Positions 1 to 7,899 of a stretch of DNA of 64,000 nt are shown piece by piece (position 1 is the stretch's first letter; every line of letters starts with the position of its first letter). The notes under the pieces were generated by a model that was given only the letters and a program-made list of their open reading frames with translations, ran no database searches and was not told where the DNA came from. The position numbers and the translations under genes are program-made. The stretch is taken from assembly GCA_035308565.1 (NCBI GenBank), contig DATGGK010000235.1:1-64000 (forward strand), read 5' to 3'. The DNA comes from JANXLS01 sp035308565. GTDB taxonomy: Bacteria > Planctomycetota > SZUA-567 > H5-PLA8.

Positions 1-1
1 G

Positions 2-457
2 CGGAACATTCTGGGCACGAACGACGTTCAGGCCTGGACTGGCAACACAATGATCGTCGCATCGACCTGCACGTTCAATTGGGTGGCGAACGCGGTGCCG
101 AATTACCACAGCATCCCCATCCAGGCGCTCACGCAGCCGCAAGGCGGCATTGCCGCGTCGATCGCTTCCACCACGTACGTCAACGCGGGGCCTGGCATGG
201 AATTCAGCAAACAGTTGCTGCAATTCAGCCAAAACCTTGGATCGAACGCGCGCTGGGGCGACGCGCTGATGCGTGCGCAGCAGTGGGCGTATCAGCAAAG
301 CGGCGGCACGGATGGAAACTGGTACGCGGATCTGTCGAAGACCGAAAACATCCTCGGCGATCCAGCCATGCCGATCATGAGCAAGTCGCCGCCCGCGAAA
401 GCACCGGGCGCGACGACGCCGTCAAACTCGCCGCCACCGGCAGCGGGACAGTTCTAA
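2..457 (+). CDS. C-terminal part of a probable gingipain-type (C25) peptidase, 5' end outside window
   Basis: The reading frame is open from base 2, so the gene begins upstream. About 150 residues are visible. They contain STCTFNW, a Gly/Ala-rich stretch (GGIAASIASTTYVNAGPG) and the late motif ENILGDPAMPI, then a Pro/Ser-rich tail. This order (a Cys-containing segment, a Gly-rich 'aSt' strand, then 'LGDPam') is what I associate with the end of the C25 cysteine peptidase fold, where secreted members act on extracellular proteins. The catalytic His and Cys cannot be assigned securely because the N-terminal part is missing, so the family call is an inference. The gene ends 12 bases before a 25-bp inverted repeat and is convergent with the pectinase gene. 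Confidence 0.5.
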   Translation, partial: RNILGTNDVQAWTGNTMIVASTCTFNWVANAVPNYHSIPIQALTQPQGGIAASIASTTYVNAGPGMEFSKQLLQFSQNLGSNARWGDALMRAQQWAYQQSGGTDGNWYADLSKTENILGDPAMPIMSKSPPAKAPGATTPSNSPPPAAGQF

Positions 458-469
458 GAGCGTAATTCA

Positions 470-539
470 GTAGGACGGGCCTCCGAGCCCGTCCAACATT
501 GCGCTTCGAGTGCAGGACGGGCTCGGAGGCCCGTCCTAC
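470..539. repeat. Palindromic REP-like element, 25-bp arms
   Basis: Two perfectly complementary 25-base arms (470-494 and 515-539; core GGACGGGCCTCCGAGCCC) surround a 20-base loop. Each arm is itself nearly palindromic. The element lies between two convergent stop codons and could act as a bidirectional terminator, though no U-tract is present. Confidence 0.85.
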
Positions 540-545
540 GGATCT

Positions 546-1841
546 CTAATGCTCGCCGCCAATCTTCGCCGGCCCGACGCCCGCTTTGATCGTGCGCGTC
601 ACGCGATCGAAGACCGGCTTGTCCGCGTCGCGGACATCGAAATCTTTTTCAGCGGTGAGCGTAATGTCCTGCAGCGTAATGTTCGTGATCGGACTATCGG
701 GAATGCCGTGGATGATGCCGGCGTTGCGCGAGCCTTCGATGGTGATGTGATCGAGCAGAATGTTGCGAATCGCGGGAATTTTCGCGGGATCGCCTTTGAA
801 ATCGGGGCGGTTGTTGTCCACGTAATCGAGCTGCAACACGATCGCGTTGGCCACGTTTTTCATGGTGATGTTCGTGTAGCGCACGTTCTCCACCAGTCCG
901 CCGGCGCCGCGCATCGATTTGATGCGGATGCCGTTGTCGGTGCCGTCGAACATGCAGTTTTGCACCAGCATGTCGCGAACGCCGGCGCTGGTTTCGGAAC
1001 CGATCGAAATCCCGTGGCCGTGCTTGATCGTGTTGTTTTCGATGAGAATGTTCGTGCCGCCGGATTTGATCACGATGTCGTCGTCGCCGGTGTCGATGTC
1101 GCAGTCGTGAATCCAGAAATTCGCGCCCGGCCCCGGATCGATCGCGTCCGTGTTGGGCGCGTTGAACGGCGCGCGCACTTTCACATGGTCGATGGTGAGG
1201 TCATTGACGTGTCTGGGTACGAGATGAAACATCGGCGAATTCGTCAGCGTGACGCCCGAGACAAGCAGACGTTCGCAGCCGTCGATAACCACGAGGTGCG
1301 GGCGCCGATAGACGACGCGGCCCGGCTGCGTCTTGGCAACGTTGCGCGCGGCCCGTTCGGACCACTCCCACCAATGCTGTCCGCTGCCATCAATGGTTCC
1401 TGAACCGGTAATGGCCACGTCGTGTAGGTTGTGGCCGGAGATCAGCGGATTGGGCACGCGGACTGCGGCGTTGGCTTCGGCCTGCGTTTTAAATGTGGAT
1501 GGATTCGGCAATCCGAGGGCTTCGAACGTGTCGGGCGCCTGAATGACGGCGCCTTCGTCGAGATGCAATTCGAGATTCGAACAGAGCGTGAAGGGCGCGG
1601 TGCGGAAGATGCCTTTCGGCACTTCGAGTCTTCCACCGCCGGCTTTTTCAACGGCGGCGATGGCGGTTTTGAACGCATCGGTGTTCATCGTCTTCCCATC
1701 GCCGACGGCGCCGAAATCGGCGAGGCTGAACGCGCGGTCGGGAATGCTGGGGAGAGCTGGCTTGGCTCGCTCGGCGGCATGTACCGCGGCACAGGCGAGC
1801 ACGAGGACGACGTACCTTATTAACGGAGGGCGGAGCGGCAT
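546..1841 (-). CDS. Glycoside hydrolase family 28 (polygalacturonase-like), secreted
   Basis: Predicted 431 residues with an N-terminal signal peptide (hydrophobic VVLVLACAAVHA), then FSLADFGAVGDGKTMNTDAF, the usual entry to the pectin-lyase-like right-handed beta-helix. The GH28 signature residues are in order: NTD (about 230-232), GDDD (252-255), the His of HGHG (276) and RIKS (306-309). These are the acids and substrate-binding residues of inverting polygalacturonases, so hydrolysis of alpha-1,4-galacturonan or a related pectic glycan outside the cytoplasm is expected. The frame stays open 18 codons further upstream, but those codons (SRDRKGAG) are the translated form of a REP repeat found elsewhere in the window, so the Met at 1839-1841 is the better start. 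Confidence 0.9.
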   Translation of the reverse strand: MPLRPPLIRYVVLVLACAAVHAAERAKPALPSIPDRAFSLADFGAVGDGKTMNTDAFKTAIAAVEKAGGGRLEVPKGIFRTAPFTLCSNLELHLDEGAVIQAPDTFEALGLPNPSTFKTQAEANAAVRVPNPLISGHNLHDVAITGSGTIDGSGQHWWEWSERAARNVAKTQPGRVVYRRPHLVVIDGCERLLVSGVTLTNSPMFHLVPRHVNDLTIDHVKVRAPFNAPNTDAIDPGPGANFWIHDCDIDTGDDDIVIKSGGTNILIENNTIKHGHGISIGSETSAGVRDMLVQNCMFDGTDNGIRIKSMRGAGGLVENVRYTNITMKNVANAIVLQLDYVDNNRPDFKGDPAKIPAIRNILLDHITIEGSRNAGIIHGIPDSPITNITLQDITLTAEKDFDVRDADKPVFDRVTRTIKAGVGPAKIGGEH

Positions 1842-1866
1842 GGCGGTTTTATTTGTCGCGGAGATT

Positions 1867-1892
1867 CCCGCTCCCTTGCGGTCGCGGCTCGT
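1867..1892 (-). repeat. 26-bp REP element, copy 1 (SRDRKGAG type)
   Basis: These 26 bases are the exact reverse complement of 32286-32311 inside a coding gene, and share a 20-base core with the inverted pair at 28407-28480. Here the element lies just upstream of the pectinase start and lengthens its open frame artificially. Confidence 0.85.
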
Positions 1893-1910
1893 CATTACGC
1901 TCGCGGTTCG

Positions 1911-2411
1911 TTAGCCCAAGGCGAGGCGCTTTTGGATATCTTCCCATGGCGCACTGAACGCTTTGACTTCGCATTGCGTGAGCAGCTCGATGTGGCGCAG
2001 CAGATTTTTGGTGTTGGGATTGGAAAACGCGACGCAGAGCATTTTGCCGAGCTTCTCGAAGGCGACGGCTTCGTGCTGGCGGCAGAATTCCAAATCCAGG
2101 GCGTGTTGTATTTCATTGGAGAGCGGAAAGAAGCGCAGGAAGACGCGCGGCGCGGAATCCTGGCGGCGCAGCGCGGCGGCGAGCACGTCGGCGCTCAGTC
2201 CGAATTCTTCGCGCAGGATGCGGCCGATGGGCTTGAACGAACGGCGCTGAATGACCAGCGCTTCGTCCACCTGCTGGCGCGTGACAGCGGCCACTTTGAT
2301 CAGCAATTTGCCGATCGGTTCGACTTCGCGCTTGGCGGCTGAGGAAACAGTTCCAGTCTCGGGACTGGCGGAGGACGGGCGGACAGGAGGAATGCGGCGA
2401 GGCGCTGGCAT
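1911..2411 (-). CDS. Stand-alone GspE/MshE N-terminal domain protein
   Basis: Predicted 166 residues. After a Pro/Ser-rich N-terminus, the segments IGKLLIKVAAVTRQQVDEAL and PIGRILREEFGLSADVLAAAL are two tandem copies of the short helical unit seen in GspE/PilB/MshE N-terminal domains (MshEN, which in MshE binds cyclic di-GMP). The later part (PLSNEIQHALDLEF, VAFEKLGKMLCVAFSNP) continues the T2SSE_N fold. There is no Walker A motif and no ATPase domain, so this is not a secretion ATPase. A cytoplasmic sensor or adaptor is possible; function unknown. It lies between pectinase and propeller genes on the same strand. Confidence 0.65.
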   Translation of the reverse strand: MPAPRRIPPVRPSSASPETGTVSSAAKREVEPIGKLLIKVAAVTRQQVDEALVIQRRSFKPIGRILREEFGLSADVLAAALRRQDSAPRVFLRFFPLSNEIQHALDLEFCRQHEAVAFEKLGKMLCVAFSNPNTKNLLRHIELLTQCEVKAFSAPWEDIQKRLALG

Positions 2412-2509
2412 GCAATCGTCTTTAACACTGGCTCTCCGAAATTACAACAACAATTCGGGGCGCAAATCTGTGCGTGGCAAATAATAGAATTGAAGGCGCA
2501 TCGCGGCCG

Positions 2510-4138
2510 CTACTTCCGCACGGCCCAGAGATAATTGCGCGAGTTGATGTAGAGCGTGTTGTCCACAGCGACCGGCGTCGCGTACATCGCCGCGCCAAGG
2601 CTGATTTTACTGAGCACTTTTTTTTCGCGGCCGGCGGCAAGCACCCAAAGATGTTTGAGCGTTGGAAAGAAAAGCTTGCCGTCGGCGAGCAGCGTGGACG
2701 ACCATGCGTCGGCGCCCGTTTCGTGCACCCACACGGGTTTGCCGGTTTCCGCCTCAAGGCAGTGGATGCGGCCGGCGACATCGGAGATGTACAGCAGCCC
2801 GTCCTGGATCGCCGGCGTTGCCAGCGTTCGGTCGAGCCCCTGATAACACCAGATTTTTCCGCTCTGCGTGATCTCGCCTCCGGCTCCGGCACCGCCGGAT
2901 TTTGTCGCGTCGAGGCACCAGAGCGCGCCGCGGCCGTGGCCGTGTTCCGGATCGCGGCCGATTGCCACATAAACACGGTTGTTCAGGAAGACCGGGCAGC
3001 CGATGATTTCGCTGGCGCCGACGTAGCTGCTTTCGTTCTGCTTGTTGAGCGACCGTTTGAGCCGTTTGTCGCCAAGCGAATAGAGGGCGGCCCAATTCAG
3101 ATCGTCCCGCTTGACCCGGTATTCCGGCGGAATGCAGTCGCACCACCAGACCGTTTTGAGTTTGACGGGCTTGTCCGGTGCCGCGGTCAGCGCTTCAAAG
3201 GCGTAGCAGCAGCCGTCGCCGGCGCCAAAGAAAATCAACTTCTTTCCATTGACGACGCCCAACGACGGCGTGGACCATTGGCCGTGCATCAGATTCGGGC
3301 CAATGCGTTTCTCGTCGTCGGTGGCCAGCAGGCGCCCGCTCTTTTTGTCGAGCACGATCAGGTTCGGCGCATCCGGCGCGGGCGCTTTGCGGTCGTCGTA
3401 ATAGTCCGCTTGTGCGTCGCGATCCGTGCCGTTGGAAGTGTTGATGTAAAGAAAATCGCCGTCCAACAGCGGCGAGCCGTTGGCTGCATCGGCGGGGCGG
3501 ATGCCGTAGTCCCATAGATCGAAAGTCCACACTGTTTTCGCTCCACGCACGCCAGCGGCCGGCGCAAGCGGCGGGGCCGTCTCGGCCGTTTTCCTGGCGG
3601 CGGTCGGCGAAGGCTCCGGCTTGACAAACGCTTCCGTGCCGCCGTTCGCATCGAGACACAGCACCTCGCAGCGATGATTGACGAAATAGAGCCGGCCATC
3701 GTCATACGTGGCAGTCGCGCAGATGCCGAGGTTGGGCGTGATCCGGCCGAGCATGTATTTGAAGCCTTTATCGATCTCGCCGGGGAATTTTCGAAACGGC
3801 GCGGCGTATTCCCAGAGCAAAGTTCCGTCGCGTGCGTCAAGACATTTGAACACGCCCAAACCGGACTCCAGACCGCCGGTGAAGATTTTGCCGCCCGCGA
3901 CCGTCGGAGAAGGATAGGTGAGCGAACTGGTTCGCACGCCCCAAAGCACGTTCGTTGCCGTGGAAAGAATAATCGTGCCCCTCATCGAATCTCTTTCGCC
4001 GGGCACGAAAGATTCCGGCAAGTTCGACGCGTGGGCAACGAGATTTTTGCAGGGCGAACCACAGTACTCCGGCCAGTCTTGCGCCGCCGTTCGTCCGGCC
4101 AACGCCAGCGCCCACACGGCCATTCCGATCATTTTCAT
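2510..4138 (-). CDS. Secreted PQQ-like beta-propeller repeat protein
   Basis: Predicted 542 residues from the Met at 4136-4138, which gives a short signal peptide (MKMIGMAVWALALAGRTAA) followed by QDWPEYCG; WPEYCG and similar 'WPxxRG' starts are usual for planctomycetal PQQ-like propellers. Blade-type repeats are visible: GVFKCLDARDGTLLWEYAAP, LIVLDKKSGRLLATDD, IHCLEAETGKPVWVHETG, TPVAVDNTLYINSRNYLWAV. No catalytic residues of quinoprotein dehydrogenases are evident, so a structural or binding role outside the cytoplasm is more likely. Thirteen further codons are open upstream but contain nothing signal-like. Confidence 0.8.
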   Translation of the reverse strand: MKMIGMAVWALALAGRTAAQDWPEYCGSPCKNLVAHASNLPESFVPGERDSMRGTIILSTATNVLWGVRTSSLTYPSPTVAGGKIFTGGLESGLGVFKCLDARDGTLLWEYAAPFRKFPGEIDKGFKYMLGRITPNLGICATATYDDGRLYFVNHRCEVLCLDANGGTEAFVKPEPSPTAARKTAETAPPLAPAAGVRGAKTVWTFDLWDYGIRPADAANGSPLLDGDFLYINTSNGTDRDAQADYYDDRKAPAPDAPNLIVLDKKSGRLLATDDEKRIGPNLMHGQWSTPSLGVVNGKKLIFFGAGDGCCYAFEALTAAPDKPVKLKTVWWCDCIPPEYRVKRDDLNWAALYSLGDKRLKRSLNKQNESSYVGASEIIGCPVFLNNRVYVAIGRDPEHGHGRGALWCLDATKSGGAGAGGEITQSGKIWCYQGLDRTLATPAIQDGLLYISDVAGRIHCLEAETGKPVWVHETGADAWSSTLLADGKLFFPTLKHLWVLAAGREKKVLSKISLGAAMYATPVAVDNTLYINSRNYLWAVRK

Positions 4139-4324
4139 GTTGGCTTGATCCAAAAATACTTTCTGATGCAGATACACCGCGAGTCAAGTCTGCACGTCGA
4201 ACCCCACGGAGAAATCGCCAAACGATGGCTCGAAGGAATTTCTCTCCAGCACATTCCAGCCATGCGGTGTAACAAAGCACAGTGGAATTCGGGCCGTTGA
4301 CTCCGCAGCGCAAGGAAACCACTC

Positions 4325-5674
4325 ATGCTCTCCATCCAAGGAATACGTGAATCCCGATTTTGCGACGGAATGCCGCGCCGCGGATTTCTGCGCATCGGCA
4401 CATTCGCGCTGGGGGCGTTGGGCGGATTTAATCTGCGCGACCTGTTCGCGGACGAAGCATCGAAACCGTCGAAGAATCGCAAAAGCGTCATCAACATTTT
4501 CCTCCCGGGCGGGCCGCCGCATCAGGACATGTGGGATTTGAAAATGGACGCGCCCGCGGACATTCGCGGCGAATTCAATCCGATTAAGACAAGCGTTTCC
4601 GGCATTCAAATCTGTGAGCTGTTTCCGAAAATGGCGGCGATGATGCAGCGTTTCACCGTCATCCGTTCGATTGTCGGAAGCGACGGACAGCATGCCGCGT
4701 ATCAATGTTTTACGGGCCATCCGCGCCCAAATTCACCGGCAGGCGGCTGGCCCAGCATGGGCGCGATCGTGTCGAAGCTGCAAGGTTCCGTTGTCGAGGG
4801 TGTGCCGGCGTTCGTCGGGCTCTCGCCCAAGATGGGCCACATGCCCTGGGCCGATCCGGGCGACCCGGGTTTTCTCGGGCTGGCGCATGGCTGCTTCAAC
4901 CCAAACGGCGGAGCAGCAAGCGACATGGTGTTGAAGGACATTTCGATCGAGCGTTTGAACAATCGCCGCGCATTGCTGAAATCGTTCGATAAATTTCGCC
5001 GCGATTGTGACGCCTCCGGCGCGATGGACGCGATGGACACCTACAGCCAGCAGGCTTACGCGCTGCTCACATCGGGGCGCCTTGCCAAAGCGCTCGACAT
5101 CGATCAGGAAGACGCCGCGACGCGCGACCGCTATGGCCGCGGCACGATGAAATGCCGCGACGACGGCGGGCCGGAATGTCCCGAGCAATTCCTGCTCGCG
5201 CGGCGGCTGGTCGAAGCCGGCGTGCGCTGCGTGACGATCGGATTCAACCGCTGGGACTGGCACGGCGCGAATTTCGCGCAGGCCCGCATCGTGTTTCCGC
5301 AGCTCGACAGCGGCCTCACCGCGCTCGTCAGCGACCTGCACGACCGCGGCCTCGACAAGGATGTTGCGGTCGTCGTGTGGGGCGAGTTCGGCCGCACGCC
5401 GAAGATCAACAAAGACGCGGGCCGCGATCATTGGCCGCGCGTCTCGTGCGCTGCGCTCGCCTGCGGCGGCATGCGCCACGGCCAGATCATCGGCGCGACC
5501 GATCGCACCGGCGGCGAACCGTCCGCGCGGCCCGTGGATTTCCAGGACGTCTTCGCCACGCTCTACCAGCACATGGGCATCGACGGCCACGCCGCCACAG
5601 TGGACGACCTCAGCGGGCGTCCACATTATTTGGTGGACGAGCAGTTCAAGCCGATCGCGGAGCTGGTGGGATAG
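4325..5674 (+). CDS. DUF1501 family protein, Tat-type signal (first copy)
   Basis: Predicted 449 residues. The N-terminus carries PRRGFLRIGTFALGALGG, a twin-arginine-like signal, then the DUF1501 core: SVINIFLPGGPPHQDMWDLK near residue 60, FTVIRSIVGSDGQHA, WDWHGANF and VVVWGEFGRTPKINKDAGRDHW. DUF1501 proteins resemble the alkaline phosphatase/sulfatase fold and are abundant in Planctomycetota and Verrucomicrobiota, usually beside DUF1549/DUF1553 cytochrome proteins; no reaction is proven. Unlike the copy at 28.5-29.9 kb, this one stands without those partners. Confidence 0.9.
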   Translation: MLSIQGIRESRFCDGMPRRGFLRIGTFALGALGGFNLRDLFADEASKPSKNRKSVINIFLPGGPPHQDMWDLKMDAPADIRGEFNPIKTSVSGIQICELFPKMAAMMQRFTVIRSIVGSDGQHAAYQCFTGHPRPNSPAGGWPSMGAIVSKLQGSVVEGVPAFVGLSPKMGHMPWADPGDPGFLGLAHGCFNPNGGAASDMVLKDISIERLNNRRALLKSFDKFRRDCDASGAMDAMDTYSQQAYALLTSGRLAKALDIDQEDAATRDRYGRGTMKCRDDGGPECPEQFLLARRLVEAGVRCVTIGFNRWDWHGANFAQARIVFPQLDSGLTALVSDLHDRGLDKDVAVVVWGEFGRTPKINKDAGRDHWPRVSCAALACGGMRHGQIIGATDRTGGEPSARPVDFQDVFATLYQHMGIDGHAATVDDLSGRPHYLVDEQFKPIAELVG

Positions 5675-5717
5675 AGGAGCGAGTGGTGCAACGCTGGATA
5701 ATGCTCGCTTCATGTGT

Positions 5718-5743
5718 TTTCTCTATGCCTCTGCGTGAGAAAA
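5718..5743. repeat. Short CTCTGCGTGAG-type repeat
   Basis: The segment CCTCTGCGTGAGAAA recurs at about 23080-23110, and a related TTTGCGTCTTTGCGTGA run lies at about 55080-55101. This copy sits between two convergent stop codons. Confidence 0.55.
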
Positions 5744-5744
5744 T

Positions 5745-6470
5745 TCATCGCGCGAGACGGATTCCTTTCGACACCGTTACTGCCGACCCTTCCGCCAAGA
5801 GCGCGGACACCGGCGCTTTCTTCAGGAACGGATAAAACTCTTCGCCATATAGTTCCTTCACATCGGCATCCAACACATATTCCCGCGCGGTCCATGTGCG
5901 CCATTGCGGGTGCGCGACTTGGTACTCGACCGTTCCGCCGCGGCGCTGCGCGGCGTAGCCCCAATAATGCTCGGTGATGAATTCGGCTTCGGATCCCTTC
6001 GGCGGAATCGATGCGCCGCCTTGGCAAGTCACGCCGAGTTTTTGCCAGCGTCCGCAAGCGCGCCATTCGTACATCGCGGAAGTGACGGAGGCGCTCGCGT
6101 TCAGCATATTGCGCATGGGCAGAGAGACGTAATTCTCGTTGTAAATCGTGCGCGCGACAAACGCGATGAAATAGCGCGGCACAATCTCTTTTACGAATGC
6201 CACTGCGCGCCGGTCGCCGTCGGGATGGCGGCGTTTGATGTAGAAGCGCAGGTTCAGTTCTTCGAAATTGCGGTGAAATGGAACGGGAAATCCGAGCACG
6301 CGCGTGTTCAGAAACATGAATCCAACGAGGCTGACCAGCGCGCGGCCTTGGAACAAATCCAACTCAGTGCCCGCCGGCACGCGACGCGCGAGGATCGCGG
6401 GATCGACTTCGTAATTGAGCATCGCCAGGTGGCGCCATTCGGCGGAGAGGAAGATGCCGGGATTTGACAC
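5745..6470 (-). CDS. DUF2071 (YqjF-like) family protein
   Basis: Predicted 241 residues with a GTG start at 6470. Family features are AEWRHLAMLNYEVDPAILA near the N-terminus, VPAGTELDLFQGRALVSLVG, NLRFYIKR and the late EFITEHYWGYA followed by YQVAHPQW. DUF2071 proteins adopt an acetoacetate-decarboxylase-like fold but their reaction is unknown. Full length for the family, with no signal peptide or membrane helix, so cytoplasmic. It is convergent with the DUF1501 gene. Confidence 0.85.
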   Translation of the reverse strand: MSNPGIFLSAEWRHLAMLNYEVDPAILARRVPAGTELDLFQGRALVSLVGFMFLNTRVLGFPVPFHRNFEELNLRFYIKRRHPDGDRRAVAFVKEIVPRYFIAFVARTIYNENYVSLPMRNMLNASASVTSAMYEWRACGRWQKLGVTCQGGASIPPKGSEAEFITEHYWGYAAQRRGGTVEYQVAHPQWRTWTAREYVLDADVKELYGEEFYPFLKKAPVSALLAEGSAVTVSKGIRLAR

Positions 6471-6510
6471 GATGAATCTCAGTCTGCTTCGGTGCAGTGT
6501 AAGTTAACAC

Positions 6511-7827
6511 ATGATAAAACCAATTTCACACATCTGCCGAATCCTTTTCGTCTTTGTATGGATTTTTGCAATCGTCCGCGCCGAAGAACCCAAACCGCTC
6601 TTCAAAGAGCTCATGGGCATCAACGGCCATACCGTTCAATTCAAGCCGGAGTTCTACAAAGCAGTCTGCCGCCTCGTTCGCGATTACCATCCGGTCGAGT
6701 GGGACCTTGGGAAGGATAGCGATTTTACGACGACGTTTCCGCTTGCGCGCAATCGCGTCGATTGGAATTCCGTTTACGGTTCGTGGAAAAAAAGCGGCTT
6801 CGTTACCGATGCGTGTTTGATGTTCGAAACGATCAAGCAGGACAAATGGAAAGACATTCCGCGAGACGCGCGCGCGTATGGGCTGGCGTTCGCGAAATTC
6901 TGCGGGCCGTCGTCGGCGACGCCGCTGGTTTCTTCGGTGGAAATCGGCAACGAACCCGGCTCGTTCGACGACACAGCTTATCGCGCGATGTTCGAAGCGA
7001 TGGCGCGCGGCGTGCGCGAAGGCGATCCGAAATTGACTATTGCGACCTGCGCGGTAACGCTTGGCAAAAGCCACAAGTACGCTAAAAGTGTGACGTGTTT
7101 CGAGGGCTTGAGCGAGCTTTACGACGCCATCAACATTCACGATTACGCGGAGGCCGAACCTTGGCCGACATGGCGGCGTTCGAATCCGGAAGATCCGTCG
7201 CTCAGGTATTTGAAGGACATCACCGACGCCGCGGCGTGGCGCGATAAGAACGCGCCGGGCAAGCCGCTGTGGGTGACTGAATTCGGCTATGACGCGAGCA
7301 CCAAGCCCGCGCCGAAGACGGGCGATTTCGCCAAGTGGGAAGGCAGCACCGAGACGCATCAAGCGCAGTGGCTGGTACGCTCATTTTTGGTCTTCTCGAA
7401 GCTGCCACTGGCGCGGGCGTACATTTATTTTTTCAACGACAACGATGAGCCGCACCTGCACGGTTCGTCGGGCCTCACGCGGAATTTCAAGCCCAAGCCC
7501 GCGTTTTACGCCGTCGCGCATCTGTACGCGACGCTGGGCGAATACCGTTATTCGCGCACGCTGCTTGAAGAAACGAACGGGACGTACGCGTACGAATTCG
7601 TGAAAGACGGCGATGCGGCGAAGCGGATTTGGGCGGTGTGGAGTGCCACGAAATCGGAGCGCAGCGCGCCGGTGTCGCTGCCGCTCAACGGCGCCGCGGC
7701 GGTCAAAGCGGAGCGCATGCCGATGAGCGAGAACGCGGCGGAGGCGATGGAGATCAAGAAGAGCGCTGAGGCGATTGAAGTTTTGGCGGGAGAGGAGCCG
7801 GTATATGTGTGGGTGGAGGGGAAGTAA
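6511..7827 (+). CDS. Secreted (beta/alpha)8 glycoside hydrolase, clan GH-A-like
   Basis: Predicted 438 residues with a signal peptide (ICRILFVFVWIFAIVRA). VEIGNEPG places a candidate acid/base Glu at residue 148 (the clan A 'NEP' motif after strand 4) and LWVTEFGYD a candidate nucleophile Glu at 257 (strand 7). The C-terminal part (IWAVWSATKSERSAPVSLPL) looks like a small beta domain. This layout fits families such as GH39, GH5 or GH51; I cannot choose between them from the sequence. It probably acts on plant or algal polysaccharide outside the cytoplasm. The stop codon is followed by a 7-bp-period array. Confidence 0.7.
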   Translation: MIKPISHICRILFVFVWIFAIVRAEEPKPLFKELMGINGHTVQFKPEFYKAVCRLVRDYHPVEWDLGKDSDFTTTFPLARNRVDWNSVYGSWKKSGFVTDACLMFETIKQDKWKDIPRDARAYGLAFAKFCGPSSATPLVSSVEIGNEPGSFDDTAYRAMFEAMARGVREGDPKLTIATCAVTLGKSHKYAKSVTCFEGLSELYDAINIHDYAEAEPWPTWRRSNPEDPSLRYLKDITDAAAWRDKNAPGKPLWVTEFGYDASTKPAPKTGDFAKWEGSTETHQAQWLVRSFLVFSKLPLARAYIYFFNDNDEPHLHGSSGLTRNFKPKPAFYAVAHLYATLGEYRYSRTLLEETNGTYAYEFVKDGDAAKRIWAVWSATKSERSAPVSLPLNGAAAVKAERMPMSENAAEAMEIKKSAEAIEVLAGEEPVYVWVEGK

Positions 7828-7830
7828 ACG

Positions 7831-7865
7831 GCGTTACACGTTAAACGTTACAAGTTACACGGTTT
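7831..7865. repeat. Heptamer array (GTTACAC type)
   Basis: Five consecutive 7-base units follow the pattern RCGTTAC/ACGTTAA/ACGTTAC/AAGTTAC/ACGGTTT. The same word makes up the larger array at 20365-20455. It lies between convergent stop codons. Confidence 0.75.
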
Positions 7866-7899
7866 TGGATTGCGCGAGCAAGGATAGAAAAGAGCAACT

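Noticed and set aside
1842..1895. Upstream start of the pectinase gene
   Set aside because: The added codons are a REP element copy; the internal Met gives a normal signal peptide.
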